From Apostichopus japonicus (Eukaryota > Echinodermata > Holothuroidea > Aspidochirotida > Stichopodidae), in NCBI RefSeq assembly GCF_037975245.1, contig NC_092583.1, forward strand, positions 2,537,264 to 2,601,263: DNA of 64,000 nt. The letters are read 5' to 3'. A program made the translations under genes and the position numbers. Under the pieces are notes generated by a model. It ran no database searches, was not told the DNA's origin, and saw only the letters and a list, made by a program, of their open reading frames with translations. Shown in pieces: positions 46,011-58,276 of the stretch (within the stretch, counting starts at the first letter, position 1; every line of letters begins with the position of its first letter).

Positions 46011-46614
46011 ATTAAAGCCCTCACAATTGGATAGGTTAGTATACACACACCTGACTAAAGATGGTCATCAAGTTATCATGTTACACCCTCTGTTATATAC
46101 TGGAAATGGATGTCAAAAGGTAAACTGCAAATGACTTCATCTTGCGTGTCATGAAGATATATAAATTACAGTTAGGTGGCCCTAAATCTGGCTCTCTCAT
46201 TAATTCTTGATTTACGGGACAAGAGTTTTCAATCGTCATATAATGAGAATGAAACATTATATGGTCACAACTGTCACATGACAACTTTAATGAAGAACTC
46301 ACCGTAGGATAGATCACATTAATGAGACCTATCACGTTACATGATCAGAGTTATTCCTTGACGGATCACAGACATGAAATTGTCTTGCCGATGTGTCACA
46401 TTGAATTTGACCGCCATCGTTCACCAAATGATGGGAGAACCATCACCCTTTCACCATGGGAAGGATTATGTAGCTTCTGTAGGATCAAGTTTCTTGTCCA
46501 TGCTGATAACATTTATTCACCATGGGAGCACTCTGTGGCACTCTGGACCATATAATAGCTGACAAACTCATTAGTCATTCATTCATGCATGCATTCATTC
46601 ATCATATAAGCTCT

Positions 46615-47320
46615 TTAACCTTTCCCTGACACAGTTTCATTATTGATTTGTCATAGGAGCTGTCACCTTTATAACACCCTCATCCATTTGTTATAGCAGG
46701 CTTCACCTTTGACCCTTCCCAGACACACTCATTATTCATTTCATCAAAGGTTTAAAGTAACATTTGACCCTTCCTTTACACATTTTCATCGTTCATTGGT
46801 AGGAGTACTGTCACCTTTGACCTTTCCCGTACACACTCTCATTCTTTCATCACAGGTTAAAAATAACCTTTGACCCTTCCCTGACACACTCATTATTCAT
46901 TCATCAAAGGATTAAAGTAACATTTGACCCTTCCCTAACACATTTTCATCATTCATCGGTAGAAGTACTGTCACCTTTGACCTTCACCATACACACTCTC
47001 ATCATTTTTCATTACATGATTAAAGTTCCCTTTGACCCTTCCCTTACACATTTTCATCATTCATTGGTAGAAGTACTGTCACCTTTGACCTTTCCTTTAC
47101 ACATTCTTTCATCACAGGTAAAAAAAAGGAACTTTTGACCCTTCCCTTAAGCATTTTCATCATACATTCTAGGAGTACTGTCACCTTAAACCTTCACCAT
47201 ACAGACTCTTACATTTTTTTTTGTCACAGGATTAAAGTAACCTTTGACCCTTAGGTTACACATTTTCATCATTCATAGGAGGTGTACTGTCACCCTTGAC
47301 CTCTCAAATACACACACTGA
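46615..47320 (+). repeat. degenerate tandem array (~55-bp subunits in ~107-160-bp higher-order units)
   Basis: Alternating blocks of (A/C)(C/A)(T)TTTGACCCTTCC..ACACA and AGTACTGTCACCTTTGACCTT recur. Block one occurs at about 46712, 46768, 46872, 46927, 47034, 47138 and 47246; block two at about 46805, 46966, 47073, 47174 and 47286. Linkers contain TTCATCATTCATTGGTAG and a TCA(T)CA(C)AGG(T)TTAAAGTAAC-type sequence. Confidence 0.85.
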
Positions 47321-47593
47321 TCGTTCTTTGATGCCTGTTTTGGATTGTTAAAGCCAGAAGGCATTCATCCTCTTTAATGACTGGCAATGTAGACTGATGT
47401 TATGAATCTATTTTAAGGTATGATGACATCTTGATATTGAGGTGGATTGACGATATTGTTCTTGTATGTGATTTGGTATTTGTACAAGCCTCCCAACCAT
47501 TGTTATATATTTAATTACAAGAAACATCTTAATGAGTATTGTTTCATTTGTCTGGAATTGGTTTTAAATTCAAGCTTTTTTTTTTTTTACAAG

Positions 47594-47638
47594 CTGGACA
47601 CTGACAGCATTGATATCTGTGAATTTGAAAATATGAAG
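47594..47638 (+). other. possible 45-bp microexon
   Basis: A 13-base T run and ACAAG precede a 45-bp open segment that ends AAG|GTACTA. It is in phase 0 at both ends and would encode LDTDSIDICEFENMK, which looks protein-like. Its phase does not fit directly onto exon D (phase 2), so an intermediate exon would be needed. The evidence is only splice-site shape and composition. Confidence 0.2.
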
Positions 47639-47639
47639 G

Positions 47640-49402
47640 TACTATGACTGTACAGTTGCAAGAAAGTGTGTGTGCTGCAGGAAAGGGGAGGGGGAGAGGA
47701 AAAGGGGCGGGGGAGGAAAAGGGCCATGGAAGGAATAGCTCGATGAGTATATCACTTTCTGTGCGTGATCGAAAAAGGAGAATTTGAGGGGGGGGGGTGG
47801 AAAAAGATGGAAAGTTAACAATGATCGACAGCAAAGGATTTGTTCAGTCGCTTAAATAGCTCAGAGAATTTAAGTTTTCTTGCCTTGTGTACTCTGAGAG
47901 TCGCCTCAATGTAGTGCTCTGTGTGCATTTGTGTGCTGATTTAGCAAGTTAAAAATGAAGGCGGTATGGCCCTGAGGTTATTGAATCAGGCTCATATGGG
48001 GTTGTCCCCCAGTTAAAAGAAAATTTATTGATGTGAAATGGGTGCATTTTGAGGCATTTAGACTAAAAGGTAGGCCTATAATTATGCCTTAAAACTCTAG
48101 ATTATGTTAAAGACTACTTTTGATTTTTTTGAGTGAGGTGGAAAGGAGGGGGAGAGGGTGGGGGAGGGTGGGGGGTGATGTGGGGTTCACTACCTCACCT
48201 GGATCCATGTCTGCATATGTGTCAGTATGTGGTTAGAACCTTGCAATTGTACGGTGATTACTGTGTCAGTATGTGGATATGAGCACTGTGTTGTAGTGAG
48301 TATATATTGAGTATTTCATGGAAAGGAGTATAGAAGTTAGTGTAGACTATGCGTCGATTATGAGTGCACTATACTTTACTATGCTTAACTATGTAAATGT
48401 GTATAGTGCTTTGTGATCATGTTAGTATAGGCTACAAAGGGTATGTTAGTATCTATGGAAGTTAGTTTTAAAGTGAATAATAGTACTACATAAGTGTGTA
48501 CTATGTATAGTTGTGAATATACAATACATAAGTAATGTAGGTGTGGTGTATAGACCTATGCTGCATAAGAAAGTTATGTAAGTGGGTATGCTACTGTAAT
48601 TGTGCATTGAGTACTATGTGCAGTACATGTGAATGAACATGTATATTATATATGTATACATATATAACACCATGTCTTCATTAGAGTACTACATTAATGC
48701 GGCCTATGTATACAACACGTCTTCCAATTTATTTGGGGGGGGGGGTTTTGTTTTGTTTTGTACTTTTTATTTTCTCGTATATATTGATATATTTTTGTAT
48801 GAACCCTTCTGATCTTTTAGCTATCACTTTAATTACCACCGACCTGTTTTTAAAGTATTTACCATTTATTTATTCCTATTTTATGTAATCGAGGCTGCCT
48901 TTGTCATTATATTAATACCACCTTTTGACACATGTACCCCATAACTGAATGAAATAAACAGTGTAAAGGAAAATGTTCTCTTAATTATTCATTTATTTAT
49001 TTACCTTTTCACCCAAATGCAAGTTACATATAAAGTGGTAAGTTTGTATGGTGAGAATATGGTGTTGGTAGCTGGCCTAATGTAATTATTTCATCACTCA
49101 AGAGTAAATGTTACTCTGTATTATCCTTTTATGTAAAACGAGAGCCAATCGCTTCAGCTATCACTGGTGTTTGTTTTAATGGGTTCATATATCGTATTAT
49201 ATATGTAGGCCTACCCCTAGTTGTTACAAACTTAACACAAAATTCAGTTTGTACTTAGCGTACACCAAACTTTAAACGGGATGCTGGTTTTAGATTACCT
49301 AATCTCCAATATTGGCAATGGGAGGGGGATAATGGGAGGGGGAGGGGGTTGTCACTCATGTTTATCAGAGATGCTTGTTCTACAGTGGCCTTGTACTGCC
49401 AT
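47640..49402. other. non-coding stretch with G-rich patches
   Basis: No gene. G-rich tracts lie at 47680-47730, 47788-47800, 48145-48180 and 48736-48745. 48230-48620 is a low-complexity TATG/TAGT-rich stretch without a clear period. Confidence 0.5.
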
Positions 49403-49760
49403 TTAAAGGGTGAAGACTTGCGCACAAAGAAACGTCTGATGCCGGTAATCTGACCTAGTTTTCGAATGAGGTGTAACAGAAGTGTTAGACACCACCATCG
49501 ATCCCAGAAAATACACACACAGCCTGCTACCGTTGGTAATTAGACACTAGTGTACATTCAATACAGCTCTGGTCAATACCCACAACACAGTGTACATAGC
49601 AGCGATGGACATCTCAGGTCTAGATCAAAGATAACAAGGTATCACGTTTCAATACTGTCTGCATTTTGTAGCCACAAGAAAAAAACTTCACTTGCAAGCA
49701 ACGGAAAGTTAACTTTTTCAGACTGCGGCACGCAGTTTGGGGCGAGTCTTCAATGCCTTC
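49403..49760 (-). mobile_element. TTAA-type MITE, family A, copy 4
   Basis: The left end is TTAAAGGGTGAAGACTTGCG and the right end is CGAGTCTTCAATGCCTTCA, where the final TTAA is lost. The interior matches the other copies throughout (TGACCTAGTTTTCGAATGAG, CTTGCAAGCAACGGAAAG). An 88-codon + strand frame starting inside it is incidental. Confidence 0.87.
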
Positions 49761-49811
49761 ATTGCTGGTTGCTGTATCAAGGGACAAAACACTGTGTTTC
49801 AGTCAAATGTC

Positions 49812-50029
49812 ATTAAAATCAGATGCACATGGTCTGTGTAGATATCTTGCATCTCAATAAGCTGTGTAACTATGATAAATTTATCAGATTAAAATCGGAT
49901 GCACATGGGCTGTTTAGGTATATTGCATCTCAATAAGCCGTGTAACTAGTACAATTTATCAGATGAAAATCAGTTGCACATGGACTGTTTAGGTACATTG
50001 CATCTCAATAAGCCGTGTAACTACAATTT
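49812..50029 (+). repeat. ~76-bp tandem repeat, ~3 copies
   Basis: Units begin AAAATC(A/G)GATGCACATGG at 49815, 49891 and 49966. Each contains TTGCATCTCAATAAGC(T/C)GTG and TTTATCAGAT. The array begins about 50 bp beyond the family A MITE. Confidence 0.92.
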
Positions 50030-50378
50030 GTGCATCTAGAAATCCTGACAGCGTTTGCTGTCAGCACTCGTGAATGGGATTAATAAATAAAGGTACAATG
50101 GTATGTGTACAGTGCCTGTATACATCAAACTAAATCAAGAGAATTTGCGGGTTGGAGAAAAAGATGTTCTCCAATAGGAGGTACAAAATTGTTAGATGGG
50201 TTGAAGAGAAGGGACTAGAGGCAGTAAGAGTTAAGCCACTCGTATATTAGGTACAATTAAGAATTTGTACTGATTGAATCTATCCGATGGAGTTAGAAAG
50301 TAACAAAAACTGTTAACAAATTGCTAATCTACGGCAAAAAGCCTGCTTTGGTAAAAAAATATTATAAAAGTCAGATGG
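50030..50378. other. non-coding stretch
   Basis: I see nothing definable here. Confidence 0.5.
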
Positions 50379-50430
50379 CCAGTGACATTTCAATCCTAGC
50401 AAGATCTTCTTCAATGGCTAACTTGTAAGA
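50379..50430 (-). mobile_element. Penelope-like terminus fragment, diverged
   Basis: ACATTTCAATCCTAGCAAGA, TCTTCTTCAATGGCTAACTTGT is the inverse of the motif at 33270-33339, with several substitutions. Confidence 0.5.
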
Positions 50431-52160
50431 AGCCTCTGAAGTTGAAGTCTAAATATGACAACATTTTGTATTGACGTTACCTGTGATCAATTTTGCACGA
50501 AGATTAAAGCAAATCGATTTTGGAATTTTTATCAGATGTTCTGTAGTTTTGCATCATAGCACCTACCCTATGTTGATTTATGTGTACAAAATATATGAGA
50601 ATAGAAAAGTTAATGTTGTGTGTTGTTATATGCTAAACTACTTAGCCAGCCAGTTTTGTTGATAAATCTCAGATTTTTTAAAGGTTAACCTCTTGAAATT
50701 AACAAATTAAAAAGGACCCTAAAACGAGTATAAAACATATATATATATCACAATTAATATTGTGAAGGAAGTCGTCCTATTAATGAACATCGCTTCAAGC
50801 AGTTAGCTCTTAATAATAACAGTAATATGTAATGAGTGCTCCTTTAAGTGTAGTTATCTCTAACATGCAACAATTGTCAGGTCAAAGTTAATTGAAGAAC
50901 AGAGGGATATAAAATCCTCTGTTTGAATTACTTCCTGAAACCTTGATTACTGTGAACGAAACCAATGAAAGCAAGAAAGAAAGCGCTCGCGGCGAGTTTA
51001 ACATCACCTGCAGGTTTCATTAGCCATTACTGCATGGCCAACAGCTCTAGAACACACACTGCAGTTCATATCTGTCTGAATACACAGAAGCAAGATGAGA
51101 GGTACTGATATATTAATTAATGTCTTCTCTGTATTGATAATTAATTGTTTTAATTTTAATTTCATGTTACGTTTCCCATCTCCAGTTTAGTTATTGAAAG
51201 CTACAATATCACTATATGTATATACGATATGATAGCGTGTACAATACTTGCATACAGCTAGACCATGAATAGTTTATACGTTTCCTCTGAAAAGATGCAT
51301 TATTATTATTTAAAAGTAATATTACCCTCTGTAATGGTTGATTGTGGAACAATTGTACTGTTGAGATCTGTGAAAGGAAATTTCTAAACGTGTAACCAGC
51401 TTCACTGAAGTGTTTCTATTGTTGCAATCGGTATAGCGGGAGGTAAACGATATGATATAAACAAAACAGCTGCTTAGGAATGTTTATGTTAACAATGTTT
51501 GAACCACCTTACCCCTTTTCTCTTGATATTTTCAAACTGTAATTGAAAAATTGAAAAATGGACATGCTTAAGACCAAGTGTATACTACTATGACTTTGGA
51601 ATGTCGTTAATTTTACCAACATGTTGTCCGTGGGACAACCAAAAAAAAAGTCTTAAAAATTTGCCCTGGTCTGGATTTGATATGTAGCAGTTATAATTGT
51701 CCCAGCAAGCCTTGTACCCTGTTATGTATAATAGCCTGCAGCACTAATGTAGATATCCTATTATAGAAAGTGTTTGCTATTGTTAGTGTCAGATATATGT
51801 CACATGTAGCAGCTAATGATATAGGACTTGGACTTGTAATGAATGACATGTTTGTGCAATCTGAGTTAAATTCTTATAGAATTCATAAACAGGGAACATT
51901 CAATGTCATGTTTCTTTTTTTGAAGATATTCATCATGTAATGTTATTTAGATGGTTGGAATACTCCTTTAACACAATCTTAAATGATGGCACTTCTCTAT
52001 GCAAGCCTTTTAATTGTTATTTTTTATCCATTGTTTTATAACTAACAATAACACTTAAAAATATTCTTTTACTTTCACATATATATATGTATATATGTGT
52101 ATATGTATATACATACACATATACATATACATATACAATACACAGGCAAATGACAAAGGC
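50431..52160. other. non-coding stretch; GC-richer patch near 50970-51101
   Basis: Most of this is AT-rich with no gene. The patch around 50985-51101 (AAGCGCTCGCGGCGAG and following) stands out in base composition and ends in ATGAGAG|GTACTG, which could be a first exon; see findings. An AT-rich microsatellite lies at 52078-52140. Confidence 0.4.
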
Positions 52161-52164
52161 AAGT

Positions 52165-52460
52165 GAAGATATATATAATTGAAATCGTAATGAGTTGGAA
52201 AATCAAGAACGGTGAAAAACTTCCGGGACTCGAACCCGGGCCTCCGGCTTTATATGCGGACATCCTAACCACTAGGCTATGGACGCTGATTGTATGTCCA
52301 TAGTTTCGAAACCGGTAAGGAAGGTCATAATTCCACTGCAGACGTTTGTCACCTGTGTCGAACAATACTAGTTCTGTTTTTGGTGACATATTTTGCCTTA
52401 CTCAAGAGATCAAACATGATGCTAACCAACTTGAAATCATTTGTGATTCCTAAAGCCGGA
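52165..52460 (-). mobile_element. tRNA-derived SINE, family S1, with extra 5' sequence
   Basis: The minus strand carries an A box (TAGCCTAGTGGTTAGGATG) and B box (GGTTCGAGTCCCGG) within 52215-52290, followed by a body ending CTCATTACGATTTCAATTATATAT. Upstream of the tRNA-like head, sequence shared with 62030-62130 extends to about 52460 (GGACATACAATCAGCG, CTGCAGTGGAATTATGACC, GGTTAGCATCATGTTTGA, GGCTTTAGGAATCACAAATG). The repeat unit is therefore longer than a simple tRNA SINE. A 104-codon minus-strand frame through it is incidental. Confidence 0.82.
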
Positions 52461-53350
52461 TCTCCCAAATGGAACAATATTTTTCTTTAGCTCTTTGGCG
52501 GAATAGTCCATTGCAAGCATCTCTGTCATTAAAAGGAAAGGTGAGGATTGGATTATCTAAATATCCTGTAAGCTGACAAGCTGCTATTTTGTGATAAGAT
52601 TAGAGCAAGGAAAACATTCTATTTTTAGTTTAGTTGACATGATGATGTCACACACTGTTGCCAGATGCCTTCATAAACCCTAACTAGACTTCAAAAATGT
52701 GGAAACACTTTCAGATGAAAATGGAAATTTTACCAAATGTTGCAGAAAATTGATAACAAAGTTTGAAGCTTTATCATGATAAATAAATTTGAACTTATAC
52801 TTCCCTTTTGATGTGATAATTCCTTTTGGTGAAACAAAACAAGGGGATTATTACTACCTCATCGTTTACATTGTGACAAGCTTGTCAGAAATATTACTCC
52901 ACTTTAAGTGATTTGTGTTAGAAACAATATAAAGTGCTTGCTATGTGTCTATTGGCTTCTATGACTTCCAAATGATAACAAAATGAGCACCTGCTCATCA
53001 TCGGCCTTCCTGATCATGAATAACTGTCTGAGTTTGTTTTTAGTACTATGTATATGCATATATATGCAGAGATGTATGGGAATGAACATGTAGTGTTGCA
53101 AAGAGGGTTTGATTTGTATGAATCTAGGCAGAGAGGGTGGGTGAAATGATAAAGAGGATTTGTAGGAATAAATTAATTTATGAACTTGTCAAAAATGTAA
53201 GACTAGTCTGGTGTACAGATGGTAAAAATATTTAGGCAAAGGAGAGTAGGGATGGTACTTTCCACCAATACAATCTTTTACTGTGTCTTGACCTACCAAG
53301 TAAGAATTGTCAGACAGCTTTCATATTGAAAGCATTTTTATATCTCCCCC
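52461..53350. other. non-coding stretch
   Basis: No gene was recognised. A splice-like segment at 52492-52539 was examined, but it meets stops in the phases that matter. Confidence 0.5.
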
Positions 53351-53354
53351 CCCC

Positions 53355-53737
53355 CAGTGGCGGAGCGTCCATACAGTCAGAGGGGGCGGATGCCCCCCTG
53401 ACGGACTCAAATGGACTGCTGGCGACCTTTTCAGCTTTTTACCACTTTTTACTTATTCGAGAGTATTGACTTTTTTATTGCGCTCTCAAATACCTATTGA
53501 CATTTGTCACATTTTGTTGGTGTAATTTTATGACAAAATGGCCATGACACCTTTTTATTCTTCGTTAACTGCAAATTAGCAAAGCCTGGAACGGGTCATT
53601 TCCGGCGATCTAGGGAGTATCTTTACTCAAAAAATTTCTGTACGCTCCGCGCCAATCTGTGGTGGCGCTCCGCTTAGATAGGCGCCCCTACAGACCATTC
53701 TCGACTCCCCTTACCAATACCCCTAGCTCCGCCACTG
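53355..53737. mobile_element. MITE with CAGTGGCGGAGC termini (hAT-like)
   Basis: Left terminus CAGTGGCGGAGCG and right terminus GCTCCGCCACTG form 12-bp inverted repeats. Both flanks are C runs (53346-53354 and 53738-53744), so an 8-bp target duplication of Cs is possible but cannot be read. A second CTCCGC pair is near 53646-53671. The open frame across it is non-coding. Confidence 0.78.
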
Positions 53738-54284
53738 CCCCCCCTTCCATTCCTCTTCTGTGAAATATAGTATGTAAGTTCCTTTTAATATGCTACTATT
53801 TACAATTTTAATAATGTATAGCCATATTCTGAAATCAGCTCAGTTTATATACCTAATTGTCAAAAAAAGTACATAAATATCAAAATAGCCTTTTTCGGAC
53901 CAAAATCTTTATGCCTGGAACAGATTAGTATTTTTAGGAAATACCTCTAATACCAACCACTATTTGTCGCCCACCCCAGCACCACCCTGTTGTTTTATTA
54001 TTTTATGTAATTTGTATAGCTATATCTGATATTACTTTGCAAATAAATTTGTGCTATAGATACCAGACCATGTAGAACACTTGGAGCAGGCCTGGGCACA
54101 GGGGGATTACCCCTCCTCCCATGCAAAAGACTGTGCCCTCCCCACATCTTTGACGCAATCGCTCCTTAAAACGTTGGTACCCTCCTTAAATTGTTGGTAC
54201 CCGTCCAACTCAGAATCCCGGACCTGACCTGAAGTGACTCATATTTTTCTTTTTTGACACTGCACCTAACAGCCGTTTCTAACG
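53738..54284. other. non-coding stretch
   Basis: No gene. 54090-54200 has a CCCTCC-rich segment containing a small duplication (CGTTGGTACCCTCCTTAAA / TGTTGGTACCCGTCC). Confidence 0.45.
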
Positions 54285-55010
54285 ATTAATGTGTTAGGCT
54301 AGTAGCAGCCGACAACCTAACCCTAGCAACCATTTCATTCCAGCCTTATGAGCCAGAATTCAAAGCAATTTAATTTAGTCTGATGAATCCTACAGCCCTA
54401 GCAAAGCCCACTGGTATTTCAATCTCTCAGTTTGTACATTCATAGATATATTTTATTAACTCAATATTAATGTGTTAGGCTAGTGGCAGCAGACAACCTA
54501 ACCCTAGCAACCATTTCATTCCAGCCTTATGAGCCAGAATTCAAAGCAATTTAATTTAGTCTGATGAATCCTACAGCCCTAGCAAAGCCCACTGGTATTT
54601 CAATCTCTCAGTTTGTACATTCATAGATATATTTTATTAACTCAATATTAATGTGTTAGGCTAGTGGCAGCTGTCACCCTAACCCTAGCAACCATTTCAT
54701 TCCAGCCTTATGAGCCAGAATTCAAAGCAATTTAATTTAGTCTGATGAATCCTACAGCCCTAGCAAAGCCAATGGTATTCAATCTCTCAGTTTGTACATT
54801 CATAGATATATTTTATTAACTCAATATTAATGTGTTAGGCTAGTAGCAGCAGACAACCTAACCCTAGCAACCATTTCATCCAGCCTTATGAGCCAGAATT
54901 CAAAGCAATTTAATTTAGTCTGATGAATCCTACAGCCCTATAGCAAAGCCAATGGTATTCAATCTTTCAGTTTGTACATCCATAGATATATTTTATTAAA
55001 CTCAATATTA
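54285..55010 (+). repeat. ~181-bp satellite-like tandem array, 4 copies
   Basis: Units start ATTAATGTGTTAGGCTAG at 54285, 54466, 54647 and 54826 (periods 181, 181, 179), and the last ends near 55010. Identity between units is very high, with scattered single changes. Each unit contains CCTAACCCTAGCAACCATTT and TTTGTACATTCATAGATAT. The unit length is close to that of many animal satellites. Confidence 0.97.
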
Positions 55011-56780
55011 GCAATGACAAGTGGGTGGTCAACCCCCAGTTGTTTTATTACTTTTGACACTGTTTATGATTTTACCTGCTGTATTATTATTATTTTTTGT
55101 TTTATTTCTTTGTTGCTTGATATGGCCTGTGCTTTAATGTGACATCTGACCCTGCTGGCTGTTTAGTTTCCTCTGTGTAATGATTTATGTGCTGCTTGGT
55201 ATGTAGATTCACATTGTGATCATAACTTTGGCCTCCACAGTGGAATATTAACCTTGGTCTTTTAACCTACTGGTGACTTTTAATAGAAATTATGCTTTGA
55301 GTCCAACTCAGGGTCTTTGTTACTATATATACAAAAGATATAACAAAGGATAATGGCAAAAGGTTGTTACCATGTCATATCCCATATATCTGTACTATGA
55401 CTATATCCATAATCTACTATATGATGGAGACAATGCACCATGTTGTACCCCCTTGGTTTGATGGGGGGGAGGAGGGGGATAAGTCTGATCATCTCCTGTA
55501 GGTTAGCAATTTTTTTTTTTTTAAACCAGACTAGTAAATGAGAGGATAAAATAAGAGTAAAGAAGACAAGCAAATAATTCTCAGATTGAAATTCTTAACA
55601 AAATATAGACAAAAGTAATGCTAGTGTCAGCTAGGGGAAGAGGGGGGAGGGGGTGGGGAGAAATTGGCTTCACTATGAGGCTTCCCCAGCCCTGGAAAAA
55701 ACCACCCTCCCAGGAGTACCTAGCCTTGGTTTAGTAGGACTATTTACTTTTTATATCTGAGTCACATAGCACACATTGACAATGAATGGAAGGGACATTG
55801 AGCAAGGTTTTATTCCCTTCTGCTGGACTATTACTTATTTTATACTCAAAACATTATATAGACGATGGAAGGACATATTGATCCATGTTGTATCCCCTTT
55901 AAGTTGGATAATTACTAGTTATCCTTACACTTCAAATTAGACAATGGAAAGATATGGAAAAGAGCAATGTAGTAAAATATGGCACTTGAGATGGAAAGTT
56001 CATAATGTTGTATTCCTGTAACTGAACGTATTTCCTTTTAACTTATGTTAGATTTAGATCCACAAGATATGGGATACAGGATAAAGGATATGTCTTTGAG
56101 AGGTTAATACTTAGGTAAGCTTGCATTTAGTTTGCATAAATTATAGTTTCCTCATGCGTTTTCACTTCGAGGGAGGGTAGGTGATACCGCGGCATTGACT
56201 GTCATCTAAGCAGAAGTATATTGGAAGGATCCGAGGCAGTTTGCAATGCAATGCAGAGAGCCTGGGCATTCGCCAAAATGAAATCAATATGAACCAAAGC
56301 GCCACATTTTTGCTCAAGCCTGCAGTCATTCATTCATTAAGATAGTTTAGAATGGTGATTAACGATCGTTAGGAATTGACTGCTTCGTCTCTTGTCCATA
56401 TCTCTTGTTCCCTCCCATCTCACCTAATCAGCATCAATTTAATTCTGCATCGATGGGTTTTCTCTTTGTCTCTCCCCCCCCCCCTCCGTAGGTATAATCC
56501 GTCTTTGTGAACTGTCATTATGTCGCAGTATGTAACGAATGTCTACCAAAGAAGTGTCTTTGTGTCTACATGATTTGGTATCGGGATCTACTGCCAAAAT
56601 AAACAGACTTTGTTTTCAAACAGGGCCCCCAATCCTAATGATTGACAACAATGGCAAACATTAGACAGATATCTTATCATCTAAAGTATCTTTGTTTAGT
56701 TCAGGCAAATGATAATTCATCACTATTCATCTTCATATTATTATTATTGTTATAATAATCACAACTATTAGAAACTTAAA
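55011..56780. other. non-coding stretch with G-rich patches
   Basis: No gene. G-rich tracts lie at 55463-55480 and 55632-55662, a T run at 55510-55521, and a C run at 56474-56485. Confidence 0.5.
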
Positions 56781-56782
56781 GA

Positions 56783-57465
56783 TCTGAGATTGTCAGCATT
56801 ACACTCAAAATTTGCTAGAATGATGACAAAGATTAAAAAAAAAAAAGTGGCCACGTAAGCTTGAACTATTGCAAACCTTTACCAACCATGCTTCCAAGCC
56901 TCAGATTTTTTCATCATTAAAATAGTTAAATGGTCTTATTTGAGCCTTATCAATGTTTTGAACAAGTCTTCAGAATTTTTAATGTACTTCTTGCAATGTC
57001 AGACATGTTAGATGTCAAGGTTTCACATGTACAACTTCATCAAAATACTTCTTTTTTTTCCATGAAATATTATTTCCATCTGTGAATAAGAGAATCATTA
57101 TTATAAAAGAAAAGACCATAAGCAAATTTTAGCTGAATTGCAGTGATGACGTCATTCACCCTGCTGTTGGTAGACGGACGAACAAAATACCACAAAATTT
57201 TGAAAAATACCTATTTACGTCAAAAACAAAATGCAATGAAGATACAGTGTTGAGATTATCAGTATTACCCTCAAATATACTTGAAAGACTTAAAAAATGG
57301 CCACGTTTGCTGGAACTAAAACAAGCCTTAAATGGCCTTGCTTCCAATTCAGGTATTTTTTCATCACCAAAGATCGTTAAAGGCTCAATTTTAGCCTTTT
57401 CAATATCTTGCAAAAAATCTACGGTGAAAAATGACTTTTGATCAACTCTTGCAATGTCAGCAATT
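56783..57465 (+). repeat. diverged direct duplication (~220-bp units, ~465 bp apart)
   Basis: 56783-57003 and 57248-57465 share, in order: GAGATT(G/A)TCAG(C/T)ATTAC, a TTAAAAAA..TGGCCACGT block, a CTTGAACTA / CTGGAACTA block, CTTGCTTCCAA or GCTTCCAAGCC, TTTTTTCATCA, and a final CTTGCAATGTCAG. The open frame at 57247 lies in one copy only and is not preserved in the other. Confidence 0.65.
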
Positions 57466-58276
57466 TGAGCAACGTACAGTTGACTCTTATAGACTAAAAT
57501 AGTACAACATTTGGGTCATTGATCTGTAGTATCGGTATTGAAAAAACTTTTGCAATCAGTTCTTTGAAATTTATCCAGTCTTTATCAGTGTTTCTTCCCA
57601 TAATCTATGCTACATTTTTTTCTAAATCTCATATTGGGTCTTTCCTTTTGTTTCGGATATATCTCTTACAATTATAATGAACTTGGTGAAATATTCAAAT
57701 AACTTTTCTTTACTACCATACCCACAAAGACCCGATCCTCACTTATGGTTTGGTATTTATTATCCTGGGTGAACTGGCCTAGCTTTGTTTAGCATCTGTT
57801 TGCCTATAATTGAATGGCAGTGCGCAACTGTTCGGAGGAATCCACGTATCTGTGGGTGACCGTTTCATAAACCAGAGCAGGTTATGTAACTTTATGATGA
57901 CTTCCTCAATCCTGACATATTTTAGAGATATACAGGAGGTAATACTGGCGCAATATTTTGGCTGCATCCATCAAAATTTTATTCAAAAACTTATATAAAT
58001 AAAACTATTTTCTTGTGGTTATTTTTTGTTTAACTTTGGGAAAGGTTAGTAAGCATGCTGTAAATTGATATAACTTGGAATTCAGAGCTGTTCAAAGCCT
58101 GGCTTATTCATTTAAAACTTGGTAGATCATTTTTAACTGATTTTTGTTTTATCTGTAGTATAATTCCCAGCCAGATGGCATTCTGCTTTGCTTTAACTCG
58201 GAATTTAGAGCACGTCCAAAGCACGGGGTATATTCATTCAAAATGTGATAGATAATAATGTTAACCAGTGATATAT
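57466..58276. other. non-coding stretch
   Basis: No gene was recognised. Confidence 0.5.

Noticed and set aside
52492-52545. Possible exon between TTTTTCTTTAG and AAAG|GTGAGG
   Set aside because: The phase required by exon D meets a stop (TAG), and the phase-0 reading also meets a stop.
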